From NCBI GenBank assembly GCA_022678445.1, contig JALBWU010000010.1:31705-95704 (forward strand): a DNA stretch of 64,000 bases, in the 5' to 3' direction. This document shows, piece after piece, positions 1 through 7,893 of the stretch (position 1 is its first letter; the number at the start of each line of letters is the position of its first letter). A program made the position numbers and the translations under genes. The notes beneath the pieces were generated by a model that was given only the letters and a program-made list of their open reading frames with translations, was not told the origin of the DNA and did no database searches. Source of the stretch: Candidatus Aramenus sp. CH1. Lineage in GTDB: Archaea > Thermoproteota > Thermoprotei_A > Sulfolobales > Sulfolobaceae.

Positions 1-755
1 GCGTCATACCTACCAGTGGGGTGATACCCTTCAGCTGGACCCTCGACACGATTGGCCTCCTGACCAGGGACTTAGCTACCATGAGAAAAGTTGTGGAAAG
101 CCTCTTCCCCAACGAGCACAAGGACGTGTTGGTCTCCAAGTCCAGGCTGAAGTACAGACTTGGCCTCTTCCTCTTCGAGGACGACCCCGCTTCGAGGGCC
201 TTCAAGCCCGTGGTAAACAAGCTCACCGAGAAGTTCGACGTAGAGGTCGTGGAGCTCAACTTCCTCCGATTCTTTGGGGGCAACATAAGGAGGACTATAG
301 CTGTAGCCGAGGGGGCAAGTTACCACAGGGACTGGCTAGAGTCAACTCCTGGCATGTACTTCCCAGACGTAAAGGGCATCCTCATGGAGGGGCTCAAGCT
401 AAGGGCAGTGGACTACTTGGAGGCCATGAGGGCAAGGAGGGTAGTCCTGGAGGAGTACTTGAAGGCGTTCGACAGGGTTGACGCCCTCGTCTCCCCCACT
501 ACGAAGGTCCCAGCCCCAAAGATATCCGAGGTCGTGGGTAAGGAGGCAGAATTCAGGGAAAAGCTCATATCCAACACGGAGCTCTTTAACGTGGTAAACG
601 CGCCCTCCATAAGCCTTCCCCTGGGGAAGGTAGACGGCCTCCCTGTGGGCCTGATGGTCAGCGCCGAGCCCTACGAGGACGGAAAAGTGCTGGACATAGC
701 TCAAAAAATCCTTGAGGTCAGCCAATCGACTTCCTTATTACGGCCATCTCCTTAG
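1..755 (+). CDS. Amidase signature family protein, C-terminal part (5' end outside window)
   Basis: This is the C-terminal ~250 residues of an amidase-signature enzyme, which hydrolyses amides to carboxylate and ammonia. The frame is open from base 3 and the GTG at 21 is internal: the residues before it (VIPTSG) continue into VIPFSW and [10 protein letters not shown], a segment typical of the family just after the catalytic Ser loop. Further on, [12 protein letters not shown] and a [10 protein letters not shown] stretch near the end are also family-like. The Lys-Ser-Ser catalytic residues must lie upstream of the window, so substrate class cannot be judged. Its 3' end overlaps the convergent ppcA by 38 bp. 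Confidence 0.85.
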   Translation, partial: VIPTSGVIPFSWTLDTIGLLTRDLATMRKVVESLFPNEHKDVLVSKSRLKYRLGLFLFEDDPASRAFKPVVNKLTEKFDVEVVELNFLRFFGGNIRRTIAVAEGASYHRDWLESTPGMYFPDVKGILMEGLKLRAVDYLEAMRARRVVLEEYLKAFDRVDALVSPTTKVPAPKISEVVGKEAEFREKLISNTELFNVVNAPSISLPLGKVDGLPVGLMVSAEPYEDGKVLDIAQKILEVSQSTSLLRPSP

Positions 756-2259
756 CGTACTTCCTTATTTCGTCTTCTTTCTCCTCCTTGAAGGCCAACA
801 GCAACAGAGACGAGAGTAGGACGTGCTTCCTCGAGTTGAAGTCCTTGTTGTCCACTTTTATCCCTAGGTTGTTCTGCAGGAACTCCACGTCCTCCCTTAT
901 TGCCTTTATTACCTTCTCGTCCATCTTCCAGACCTCTAGTATCAAGTCGAGGGCCTCCACGTTCAAGTACTTGGCGCTCTGCTCTAGGTCCCTCCTCATG
1001 TTCACGTAGCTGTCCTTTAGTAGTTCCCACTCCCTCTCGCTGAGGGACTGTAGTGACGCTAGTCCAAACAGCTCCGGGGGAAGGCCTATGGAGTAGAGCG
1101 TCCCCACAAACGTTATGGCCCTAGGCAATGTCACCTTCCCTGTGCTCCTGGCGTAACCGAACAAGCTAATGTGGAGCTTCCTCGCCCTCCTCTTCGGCAG
1201 GAAGAAGGCTATCTGGTTTATTGCTGTAGCCAAGTTCTCTATTATCATCTGGTACCGGGCCACGTACTTCTCCACTATCCCCTTCAGCACCTTCTCCTCC
1301 TCTTCCGTGTAGAGCCTAGGCTCGCGGATCGGGGAGCTGTTTATATTGTTAACTGCCTCCTTCACCTTCCCCTCGTCGTAGTCGTACTTGAAGGCTGACT
1401 GCACGGTGTAGGTGTAGACTCCCCTGTACTCCAGCAACTGGTTCTCGTAGTTCTCAGGGTTGAAGTGCCCCCTGAATGGCAGGGATCCCACGCCTATTAT
1501 CGGGAAGATCGGTAGGTTGAGCTCTTCCCTTATCTTGTAGAGCTCGCTTATGGCGAACTTAGCTAGCAGGACTGCCGAGAGCATGCCGTAGTTCATTGCT
1601 GGGTCTGACCTAGCTATGAACACCCTCATGTAGGCGGGCTTTATGGCCTTCACGTAACCCGTGATTATCTCCCTAACCTTCAGCAGGGAGTCCTTGTCCT
1701 CTATTAAGGGGATTACTTCCACCTTCTTGGGGTTAATCTCGCCCACGAAGTCCCTCACGCTGATATCGTCCACTAGCTTTACGTCCTCCTTTCCTGCCAC
1801 GACGTTCTCGTAGTACTTTGCCACTGCTATGACTTCCTTGTAGTCCGTGGTAAATGGTAGGATTACCTCAAAGACCGGGGTTACGCTCTTACCGTAGAAC
1901 TTCTCCGCCAAGTCGTAGGCTATTGGTATGCCCTCCATGGTCTCGGCGAAGACCTTCCTCTCCGCCCCCTCTATCCTTGGGTTTGGAAGGCGGTAGGTCA
2001 AGAAGACGTCCTGCCCTAGTACTTTCTCCTTGAAGAACTCTGGGTAGTTGGAGAGGAGCTTCCTGACAACGTGGGTGTCCACGTCCTTGCCCTCTGCGTC
2101 CCACATGTCTTCGTGTATCCCTAGAGTCATGTAGGCGTAGTAGGCCTCAACTACCTCGTCATCACCCTCTATTACCTCGCTCCTACTCCACTCCGGTACC
2201 TTGGCGTTGTCTGGGTGTTGGGTGGACATTGTCCTAGGTATTTTTCTTGAGAGACTCAT
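718..2259 (-). CDS. ppcA: Phosphoenolpyruvate carboxylase, archaeal type
   Basis: Carboxylates PEP with bicarbonate to oxaloacetate, feeding the citric-acid-cycle pool from fixed carbon. About 513 residues is the archaeal PEPC size, half the bacterial one. N-terminal STQHPDNA, the [19 protein letters not shown] segment, and [15 protein letters not shown] near residue 265 are hallmarks of the archaeal family. The open frame extends to an ATG at 2277, but the ATG at 2259 is preferred: it lies 26 bp from the TATA-like box at 2281-2290, which fits a leaderless message. The divergent peroxiredoxin gene uses the same box. Confidence 0.95.
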   Translation of the reverse strand: MSLSRKIPRTMSTQHPDNAKVPEWSRSEVIEGDDEVVEAYYAYMTLGIHEDMWDAEGKDVDTHVVRKLLSNYPEFFKEKVLGQDVFLTYRLPNPRIEGAERKVFAETMEGIPIAYDLAEKFYGKSVTPVFEVILPFTTDYKEVIAVAKYYENVVAGKEDVKLVDDISVRDFVGEINPKKVEVIPLIEDKDSLLKVREIITGYVKAIKPAYMRVFIARSDPAMNYGMLSAVLLAKFAISELYKIREELNLPIFPIIGVGSLPFRGHFNPENYENQLLEYRGVYTYTVQSAFKYDYDEGKVKEAVNNINSSPIREPRLYTEEEEKVLKGIVEKYVARYQMIIENLATAINQIAFFLPKRRARKLHISLFGYARSTGKVTLPRAITFVGTLYSIGLPPELFGLASLQSLSEREWELLKDSYVNMRRDLEQSAKYLNVEALDLILEVWKMDEKVIKAIREDVEFLQNNLGIKVDNKDFNSRKHVLLSSLLLLAFKEEKEDEIRKYAKEMAVIRKSIG

Positions 2260-2280
2260 TAGGCAAACTTTAGGCATGCC

Positions 2281-2290
2281 TTTTTAAGCG
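2281..2290. promoter_or_regulatory. TATA-like box apparently shared by two divergent leaderless genes
   Basis: The sequence TTTTTAAGCG reads as a T/A box on both strands (TTTTTAA on +, CTTAAAAA on -). Its centre is about 25 bp from the ATG of the peroxiredoxin gene (2310, +) and about 26 bp from the ATG of ppcA (2259, -). No other box at this spacing is visible for ppcA, while TTTATTATAA at 2291-2300 is too close to 2310. Promoter use is inferred from spacing. Confidence 0.55.
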
Positions 2291-2309
2291 TTTATTATAA
2301 GGTTTACAC

Positions 2310-2759
2310 ATGGCCATAGAAATAGGCCAAGAGGCTCCGGACTTCGAGGCGGAGAGCAACCAAGGCACACTCAAACTCTCTTCACTAAGGGGAAAGAAAG
2401 TAGTCTTGTACTTCTACCCCAAGTCCTTTACGCCCGGTTGCACTAGGGAACTGCAGAGATTTACGGAGCTCTACAGCGAGTTCAAGCAGAACAACGCTGA
2501 AGTAATAGGGGTGAGCGTCGACTCGGTGTCGACGCAGAAGAGGTTCGCCGAGAAGTACAACTCCCCCTTCCCCCTGGTGTCGGACAAGGAAAAGAAAGTT
2601 GCAACCATCTACGGGGTGTTAAACGAGAAGGGCACAAGCGCCCAGAGGGTCACCTTCGTAATAGACGAGAACGGGAAAGTCGTAGCAGTGCTGAGGAACT
2701 TGAAGAAGGCGGAGGAGCACGCGGACAGGGCGCTAGAGATAATCAAGGGAAAGGCCTAA
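2310..2759 (+). CDS. Peroxiredoxin, Bcp type (1-Cys)
   Basis: Thiol peroxidase reducing H2O2 and organic hydroperoxides. The fold starts with GQEAPDFEAES and contains the peroxidatic motif FTPGCTREL with Cys44. That is the only cysteine in the 149 residues; the resolving Cys five residues later in E. coli BCP is replaced by Arg, so this is a 1-Cys type like some Sulfolobus Bcp proteins. It would need an external thiol donor, such as the thioredoxin at 22.2 kb (inference). ATG 2310 is 25 bp from the shared T/A box. The end overlaps convergent nnr by 4 bp. Confidence 0.92.
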   Translation: MAIEIGQEAPDFEAESNQGTLKLSSLRGKKVVLYFYPKSFTPGCTRELQRFTELYSEFKQNNAEVIGVSVDSVSTQKRFAEKYNSPFPLVSDKEKKVATIYGVLNEKGTSAQRVTFVIDENGKVVAVLRNLKKAEEHADRALEIIKGKA

Positions 2760-4261
2760 TCCAAGACCCTGACGTACGCCTTCTTTTTAAACGCCTCCAC
2801 TGGGTTCTGCAGGACTGTGGGTATCTCAGCTACTAGCTCAGTTGGGGTGAAGTGGTTCCCCACCCTGGAGTAGACTAACGACCCTGCCAGACCGTTGACG
2901 AAGGCGCCTAGGGCTGCGGCGTAAAATGGCTCTACCCCTTGGGCCATTAGGGTAGCAACTATTCCCGTGAGCGTGTCGCCCGTCCCCCCGACCGTCATGC
3001 CCGGGTTTCCGGTCTTGTTTAACTTCGTCCTCTCGCCGTCAGTTATGACGTCAAAGTAGCCCTTGAGCAAGACGACGCAGTTGCAGTCCTTAGCCCTCGC
3101 CTCAGCTTGGGCGATCCTCTCCCTTGGGTCTTGGGAGGGCTCCTCGCCGAAAAATATCTTGAACTCGCCTGCGTGGGGCGTTATGACGAAGTCCTTAGTG
3201 AGCCTCGTCCCCTTTATCGCCTTTAGGGCGTCGGCGTCGACAACGGTCTTCATTCCCCTTTCCTTTAAGTACTCCACTATGGCCTTTGAGGCCTCCACGG
3301 TCTCCTCCTCCAAGCCCATCCCGGGGCCTATCACCACTACGTTCACTTTGTCTATCCACGGTTTCAGCTCCTCCAAGTTCCCTGGGTTGACGTTCTCTCC
3401 CTTCAGCTTGATAGCTATTAAGTCCGGGGAGTAAGACGCTACGATGTTCGCAGTGTTCACGGGGGACGCTACGTATACCAGATCTGCCCCAGTCTTCAGA
3501 GACGCTAGAGCTGAGAGCAAGGGGGCTCCGCTGTAGGTCTTACTCCCCCCTATTATTAACACCCTTCCCCCAGCTCCCTTCTTGCTCTTCATGTCCCTCT
3601 TCTTTACCCTGGTGAGCAAGTCTCCAGGGCCTACGTATACATAGGCCTCCGGAGGTATCCCTATACCCTTGACCACGATATTGAAGCCCCTTCTCGCCAA
3701 ACCTGGCTTTAGGTCGTGGAAAGTAACCACCAAGTCTGGAACCACGAACTCACCAGGGGCCTCTCCAGTGTCGCTGTCGATCCCTGAGGGAACGTCTATT
3801 GACACCTTAAACCCCTTGCTCCTGTTGAACACATTTATCGCAGTCCTAAAGGGCTCCCTGGGCTTACCAGAGAAGCCTGTCCCCAACATCCCGTCTATTA
3901 GGACGTCCCCCTCTACCGGAGCCAATTGCTCCACGTCCTTTATCTCAACGAGCCTAATCGAGTAGTCCATCTCCCTTATTGCAGAGAGGTTGAACGCTGC
4001 GTCCCTGTGCTTGTTCTCCCCTAGCAAGAAGACAACTGCTCTTGCCCCCTCTCCCACGAGGTGCCTTACCGCTACTAGGGCGTCCCCTCCTTTCCCTCCG
4101 TGGCCCACAAACGCGTACACGGTCTTTCCCTTTACGTCCCCTAAGGCCATCGCTACCTCGTCCTTTACTGACCGGCCCGCGTTCTCCATGAGGAGCAAAG
4201 TCGGCACGCCAAGGGCTTCGCTGTTGACCTCGAGAGCTCTCATTTCCAGGGAGGTTATCAT
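2756..4261 (-). CDS. nnr: Bifunctional NAD(P)H-hydrate repair enzyme (epimerase / ADP-dependent dehydratase)
   Basis: Repairs hydrated NADH and NADPH. The N-terminal YjeF_N domain (about residues 1-210) carries MENAGR and VGHGGKGGDALVAVRHL and epimerises the R/S hydrates; the C-terminal carbohydrate-kinase-like YjeF_C domain (about 220-495) has VIGPGMG and GGTGDTLTG (about 425-433), the nucleotide and catalytic loop of the ADP-dependent dehydratase. The fusion of about 500 residues is the usual archaeal and bacterial form. The start ATG is at 4261. It fits the set of NAD genes in this window (nadA, nadE, NAD kinase), though these are dispersed. Confidence 0.95.
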   Translation of the reverse strand: MITSLEMRALEVNSEALGVPTLLLMENAGRSVKDEVAMALGDVKGKTVYAFVGHGGKGGDALVAVRHLVGEGARAVVFLLGENKHRDAAFNLSAIREMDYSIRLVEIKDVEQLAPVEGDVLIDGMLGTGFSGKPREPFRTAINVFNRSKGFKVSIDVPSGIDSDTGEAPGEFVVPDLVVTFHDLKPGLARRGFNIVVKGIGIPPEAYVYVGPGDLLTRVKKRDMKSKKGAGGRVLIIGGSKTYSGAPLLSALASLKTGADLVYVASPVNTANIVASYSPDLIAIKLKGENVNPGNLEELKPWIDKVNVVVIGPGMGLEEETVEASKAIVEYLKERGMKTVVDADALKAIKGTRLTKDFVITPHAGEFKIFFGEEPSQDPRERIAQAEARAKDCNCVVLLKGYFDVITDGERTKLNKTGNPGMTVGGTGDTLTGIVATLMAQGVEPFYAAALGAFVNGLAGSLVYSRVGNHFTPTELVAEIPTVLQNPVEAFKKKAYVRVLD

Positions 4262-4585
4262 TAGCCCACCATATATGAAATAAACGTAGTAGTTTTAAAT
4301 TCCGCACGGTCAGCTTCGAGTTACCTCGTCACTGCTAGGAATTGGAGTCACTCATCACTCTTAAGTGCTTTCGCTTCCCCTCTTTTTAAATGCAAATGGC
4401 TGAAAGCTCCATATAGGAAAGGTTAATTAAGGTAAATCATCACTCTAATTTCATATATAAGACTAGGAATTTTAAAACGAACAATGAATAAATTAAACAA
4501 TATTGATTAATTGACAGTTGTGTTATAATGAACTATTGATCAAAGTTTATAAACTACCATATTTACTTATTTAAAGGGATCAAAT
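4262..4585. other. AT-rich intergenic region, promoter of ferritin-like gene
   Basis: About 320 bp with no convincing open frame. It serves nnr on the left (minus) and the ferritin-like gene on the right. GTTTATAAAC at 4545-4554 is a perfect palindromic TATA-like box about 35 bp before the ATG at 4586, implying a leader of roughly 10 nt. A second palindrome-like patch (CATATATAAGAC, near 4452-4463) and AAATTAAAC tracts are seen but not interpretable. Confidence 0.5.
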
Positions 4586-5134
4586 ATGGCCCTCGGAAAG
4601 GAAACCGAAATGGGATTAAAGGAACTATTTAAGGCAAACGCAGAGGACTACATGTTGTTAACCCTTCTCGCCAATAAGCTGGAGAGAATGGGAAAGGTAG
4701 AGGAGGCCAAGATACTTAAGGAGAAGGCACTCGTGGAGTTAGCCCACGCCTCCGGGATTTTCGAGAAGCTACTGACCAACTACGACGTAAGTGGGGCGCT
4801 AGAGCAGTTTGCAAAGGAGGAGGGTGAGGAGCACGTGAGCGAGTACAACAACGTTGCCATGAAGGCTAAGGCTGAGGGACACGCAGACGTGGAAGCCATG
4901 CTATGCGCCTACGCCGAACAGGAGAAGGGCATCGCTGAGGCTACCGCCAAGGTCGTGGCAATGCTCAAGAGCTTCGCCAAGGAGGAGGGTGAGGAGCACG
5001 TGAGCGAGTACAACAACGTTGCCATGAAGGCTAAGGCTGAGGGACACGCAGACATAGAGGCTATGCTGTGTGCGTACGCTGAGCAAGAAAAGGGAATAGC
5101 TGAGGCAGTGAGCAAAGCCGCCAAGGCACTTTAA
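4586..5134 (+). CDS. Rubrerythrin/ferritin-like diiron protein with duplicated C-terminal two-helix module
   Basis: Residues 15-65 resemble the first helix pair of rubrerythrin-like four-helix bundles: an early Glu (E20) and an ExxH-like VELAH motif (E51, H54). Residues 75-120 give a second helix pair, and residues 130-175 repeat it almost perfectly (55-residue period), so the chain has three helix pairs rather than two. In both copies the expected second ExxH reads EKGI, so a ligand His is missing. No rubredoxin-like Cys4 domain is present. Peroxide reduction or iron handling is inferred from fold only. Start supported by the palindromic T/A box at 4545-4554. Confidence 0.7.
   Translation: MALGKETEMGLKELFKANAEDYMLLTLLANKLERMGKVEEAKILKEKALVELAHASGIFEKLLTNYDVSGALEQFAKEEGEEHVSEYNNVAMKAKAEGHADVEAMLCAYAEQEKGIAEATAKVVAMLKSFAKEEGEEHVSEYNNVAMKAKAEGHADIEAMLCAYAEQEKGIAEAVSKAAKAL
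4814..5053 (+). repeat. Tandem duplication within the ferritin-like gene
   Basis: Bases 4814-4888 and 4979-5053 (75 bp, 25 codons) are identical, 165 bp apart. The duplicated protein module continues for another ~18 residues with only one substitution, but there the DNA differs at most third codon positions. The identical block therefore ends sharply at the GCA-GAC codons. Confidence 0.9.
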
Positions 5135-5257
5135 ATCTAGTAGTTTTTCTTTTTCCTAGTTCTTTCAGCGTTTTCCCTTATCTAGCCCGTTTTCTCAGCG
5201 TACCGTATTACCTAGCCTACCCTAGAATAGTTTTTATTTAAGGTATCTATTATAAAA

Positions 5258-6748
5258 ATGATGGAGCAAATAGTTGGATACGTAATAGGCACTTCCACTA
5301 CCCAACAAGCGACAATGCTGGCAAAGCAGGCAGTGAGACTAGGGAGGTACGTAACCCTGGAGTACGACGGGCAAAAAGTGTTGGGGCTCATAACCTCAGT
5401 GACTAGGGGGAGCCCTCTCATCAACGACAGCTTAGACGACGTGGAGATCTTGGACGACATCATATACGTCCAGAAGGTACCTAGGTTCATAAGGGCTGAA
5501 ATAAAGTTGCTTTACGACCTTACCTCTAAGTCTCTCCCCCAAGTGCCCCCTCCTCCCGGGACTCAGGTTAGATTTTCCCAGGAGAACGAGCTCCAGTCGC
5601 TCTTCTCCGAGGGCGAAATCGAGATAGGCAAGCTAATAGGCACAAATGTTGCTGTTAAGATCAAGGTAAATTCCCTAGCAAGGCACTTAGCCATCCTGGC
5701 GGCCACTGGGAGCGGAAAGTCAAACACAGTGGCGGTGCTGACTCAGAGGATTTCAGAAATTGGAGGATCAGTATTAATATTTGACTATCACGGCGAGTAT
5801 TACAATAGCGATATAAAGAATTTAAATCCTATTGAACCAAAATTAAATCCTAGATATCTATCTCCCAGAGAATTTGCAACACTTTTAGAAATACCTAGGA
5901 ATGCAACTATACAATATAGGATTTTAAGGAAGGCATTCACGGAGTACTTGAAGGACCTGGAGAACAGCTTTAACTCTGGGCAAGTTGACCTATCTAAGCT
6001 AAACGAGACCTTTGTTGCTGACCTAGAGAGCAGGATAGAGAAGTCCTTGGAAGAGTCCTCCAGGAAGAACAAGGACTCGGCAGAGGAGGTGGAGAACAAA
6101 CTAGAAGAGTTCTTTGAAAGGTACTCCAACGTCATAGACTTGACTGCCCCGGACATAACGTCTAGGATAAGGAGCCGCAGCGTAAACGTGGTGGACATAA
6201 GCCACCTCGACGAGGACTCGATGGACGCCATAGTCTCCCACTACTTGAGGAGAGTACTTGACAGCAGGAAGAGCTACAAGAGGACTGGAAACGGACTTAG
6301 ATTCCCCGTCATACTGGTCATAGAGGAAGCTCACGTGTTTATCTCCAAGACGGAGAACACCTTGACGAAGGCTTGGGCTGGGAAGATAGCCAGGGAGGGG
6401 AGAAAGTTCGGCGTCAGCATGGTCATCGTGAGCCAAAGACCAAAGGGATTAGACGACACGATCTTGAGTCAGATGACTAACAAGATAATCCTGAAGATAG
6501 TTGAGCCTAACGACAAGAAGTACGTCCTTGAGTCCAGCGACAACTTGAGCGAGGACCTCGTGAGTCAGCTCTCCTCCCTCGACGTAGGGGAGGCTATAGT
6601 CATAGGCAATCTCGTGAGGATACCCTCGTTCGTGAAAATCGATAAGTTCGAGGGAAAGCTAGGAGGCTCTGATCCAGACATGATTGGGGAGTGGAGGAAA
6701 GAGGAAGAGGAGAACAACGTCCGCTCCTCTGTGGCAGACTTTGGGTGA
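5258..6748 (+). CDS. herA: DNA double-strand-break repair helicase/translocase HerA
   Basis: Hexameric bipolar ATP-driven DNA translocase that works with NurA and Mre11-Rad50 in end resection. An N-terminal HAS-barrel (about residues 1-100) is followed by a FtsK-like RecA fold with Walker A ATGSGKSN (149-156), Walker B VILVIEEAH, and a C-terminal SQRPKGLDDTILSQ segment. Length 496 matches archaeal HerA. ATG 5258 (or 5261) lies about 23 bp from TTTTTATTTA at 5231-5240, a leaderless arrangement. First gene of the operon herA-mre11-rad50-nurA. Codons in about 5762-5935 are far more AT-rich than the rest. Confidence 0.97.
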   Translation: MMEQIVGYVIGTSTTQQATMLAKQAVRLGRYVTLEYDGQKVLGLITSVTRGSPLINDSLDDVEILDDIIYVQKVPRFIRAEIKLLYDLTSKSLPQVPPPPGTQVRFSQENELQSLFSEGEIEIGKLIGTNVAVKIKVNSLARHLAILAATGSGKSNTVAVLTQRISEIGGSVLIFDYHGEYYNSDIKNLNPIEPKLNPRYLSPREFATLLEIPRNATIQYRILRKAFTEYLKDLENSFNSGQVDLSKLNETFVADLESRIEKSLEESSRKNKDSAEEVENKLEEFFERYSNVIDLTAPDITSRIRSRSVNVVDISHLDEDSMDAIVSHYLRRVLDSRKSYKRTGNGLRFPVILVIEEAHVFISKTENTLTKAWAGKIAREGRKFGVSMVIVSQRPKGLDDTILSQMTNKIILKIVEPNDKKYVLESSDNLSEDLVSQLSSLDVGEAIVIGNLVRIPSFVKIDKFEGKLGGSDPDMIGEWRKEEEENNVRSSVADFG

Positions 6749-7893
6749 TTGACGTGCAGTTCCTCCACATCTCAGATACCCACTTGGGTTCTAGGAGGTA
6801 TAACTTGGAGTCCAGAGAAAAGGACGTCTACGATACGTTCAACAACTTGATCGAAATCGCCATCAAGGAACACGTCAAGGCAGTAGTGCACACAGGGGAC
6901 TTGTTCGACGTCTACAATCCTCCCACCAGCGCGTTGAAGGTGTGCGTGGAGGGGCTGAAGAAGCTGAAGGACAAGGGGATACCCTTCATCTCTATACCCG
7001 GGGACCACGACACGCCAAAGAAGAGGGGAGAGATCTACACCCACAGGCTCTTGAGCGAGACCCTCGAGCTCCTCCGCTTCCTAGACGGGGAGAACAACAA
7101 GTTCTACGAGGCCACAGACGGCAACTTGAGGGTTAGATTCTACGGGGTGAGGCACATACCCACGGTCGCGAGGCAGAGGCTCCTCGAGATCCTCTCATCC
7201 CTCAAGCCCGAGGGGGACAGGAACGTGCTAATGCTCCACCAAGGGCTTAGGAGTAAGCTACCCTACGACGGGGCGTGGCAGTTAGAGGAGGGAAACCTAC
7301 CCAAGGGCTTCAACTACTACGCCCTAGGCCACTTCCACACTAGGTTTAAGGAGAGGTTGCCGTTTGGCACCTTGGCGATAGCCGGGTCTCCAGAGATCAT
7401 AAGGGAGGAGGAAATAGAGGGCTACCAGAAATACGGGAAGGGAGGCTACCTTGTAGACATGTCGAAGGACGAAGCTACGACCCAGGACGTAAACGTGAAG
7501 ATAAGGCCCCAGGAGGTGGTGACAATCAACACTAACACCCTTGATTTGGACGTCCAGAACTTAATCAGGAAGTACCAAGGGTACCAGAGGTTCAGGCCAA
7601 TCCTCCACATTGTCCTAGAGGGAGAGAGGGTGGGTACTAGAGCCCTTTACGAGAAGCTTTCCGCGCTGAACAGAGTGGCGGAGTTCTACAGGATATACAA
7701 GGACAACACCAAGGACAGCAACGAGAAGAAGATCGAGGTTCCAACCGGCTCCACAGTAAACCAGGTCATATCTAGTTTCTTGAAGTCAAGGGGCTACACC
7801 GAGGAGGAGGTCAGCCAAATCATAGAGTTGATAAACAACTACGACTCCGACTCGGTAGGCGACATCCTGGAAAGGATAGGCGGTCTAAAGTGA
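6745..7893 (+). CDS. mre11: Mre11 nuclease
   Basis: Mn-dependent 3'-5' exonuclease/endonuclease of the Mre11-Rad50 complex. Phosphodiesterase motifs appear in order: HISDTHLG, TGDLFD, PGDHDTP, LMLHQG and ALGHFHTR. The open frame continues upstream inside herA, but the real start is GTG at 6745 (GTGA overlap with the herA stop) or GTG at 6754, since homologues begin just before QxLHISDTHLG. The C-terminal ~100 residues would form the Rad50-binding and capping region. The stop overlaps the rad50 GTG (GTGA), indicating translational coupling. Confidence 0.96.
   Translation: MIDVQFLHISDTHLGSRRYNLESREKDVYDTFNNLIEIAIKEHVKAVVHTGDLFDVYNPPTSALKVCVEGLKKLKDKGIPFISIPGDHDTPKKRGEIYTHRLLSETLELLRFLDGENNKFYEATDGNLRVRFYGVRHIPTVARQRLLEILSSLKPEGDRNVLMLHQGLRSKLPYDGAWQLEEGNLPKGFNYYALGHFHTRFKERLPFGTLAIAGSPEIIREEEIEGYQKYGKGGYLVDMSKDEATTQDVNVKIRPQEVVTINTNTLDLDVQNLIRKYQGYQRFRPILHIVLEGERVGTRALYEKLSALNRVAEFYRIYKDNTKDSNEKKIEVPTGSTVNQVISSFLKSRGYTEEEVSQIIELINNYDSDSVGDILERIGGLK

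Noticed and set aside
4814..5053. CRISPR-like repeat
   Set aside because: Only two copies, 75 bp long, in frame within one gene; this is an internal duplication.
4901..5124. Minus-strand frames opposite the ferritin-like gene
   Set aside because: They mirror the duplicated Ala/Glu-rich coding sequence and show no promoter or recognisable protein.
5135..5257. Hidden gene between ferritin-like gene and herA
   Set aside because: Only T-rich stretches (possible terminator TTTTTCTTTTT near 5141-5151) and the herA promoter are visible.
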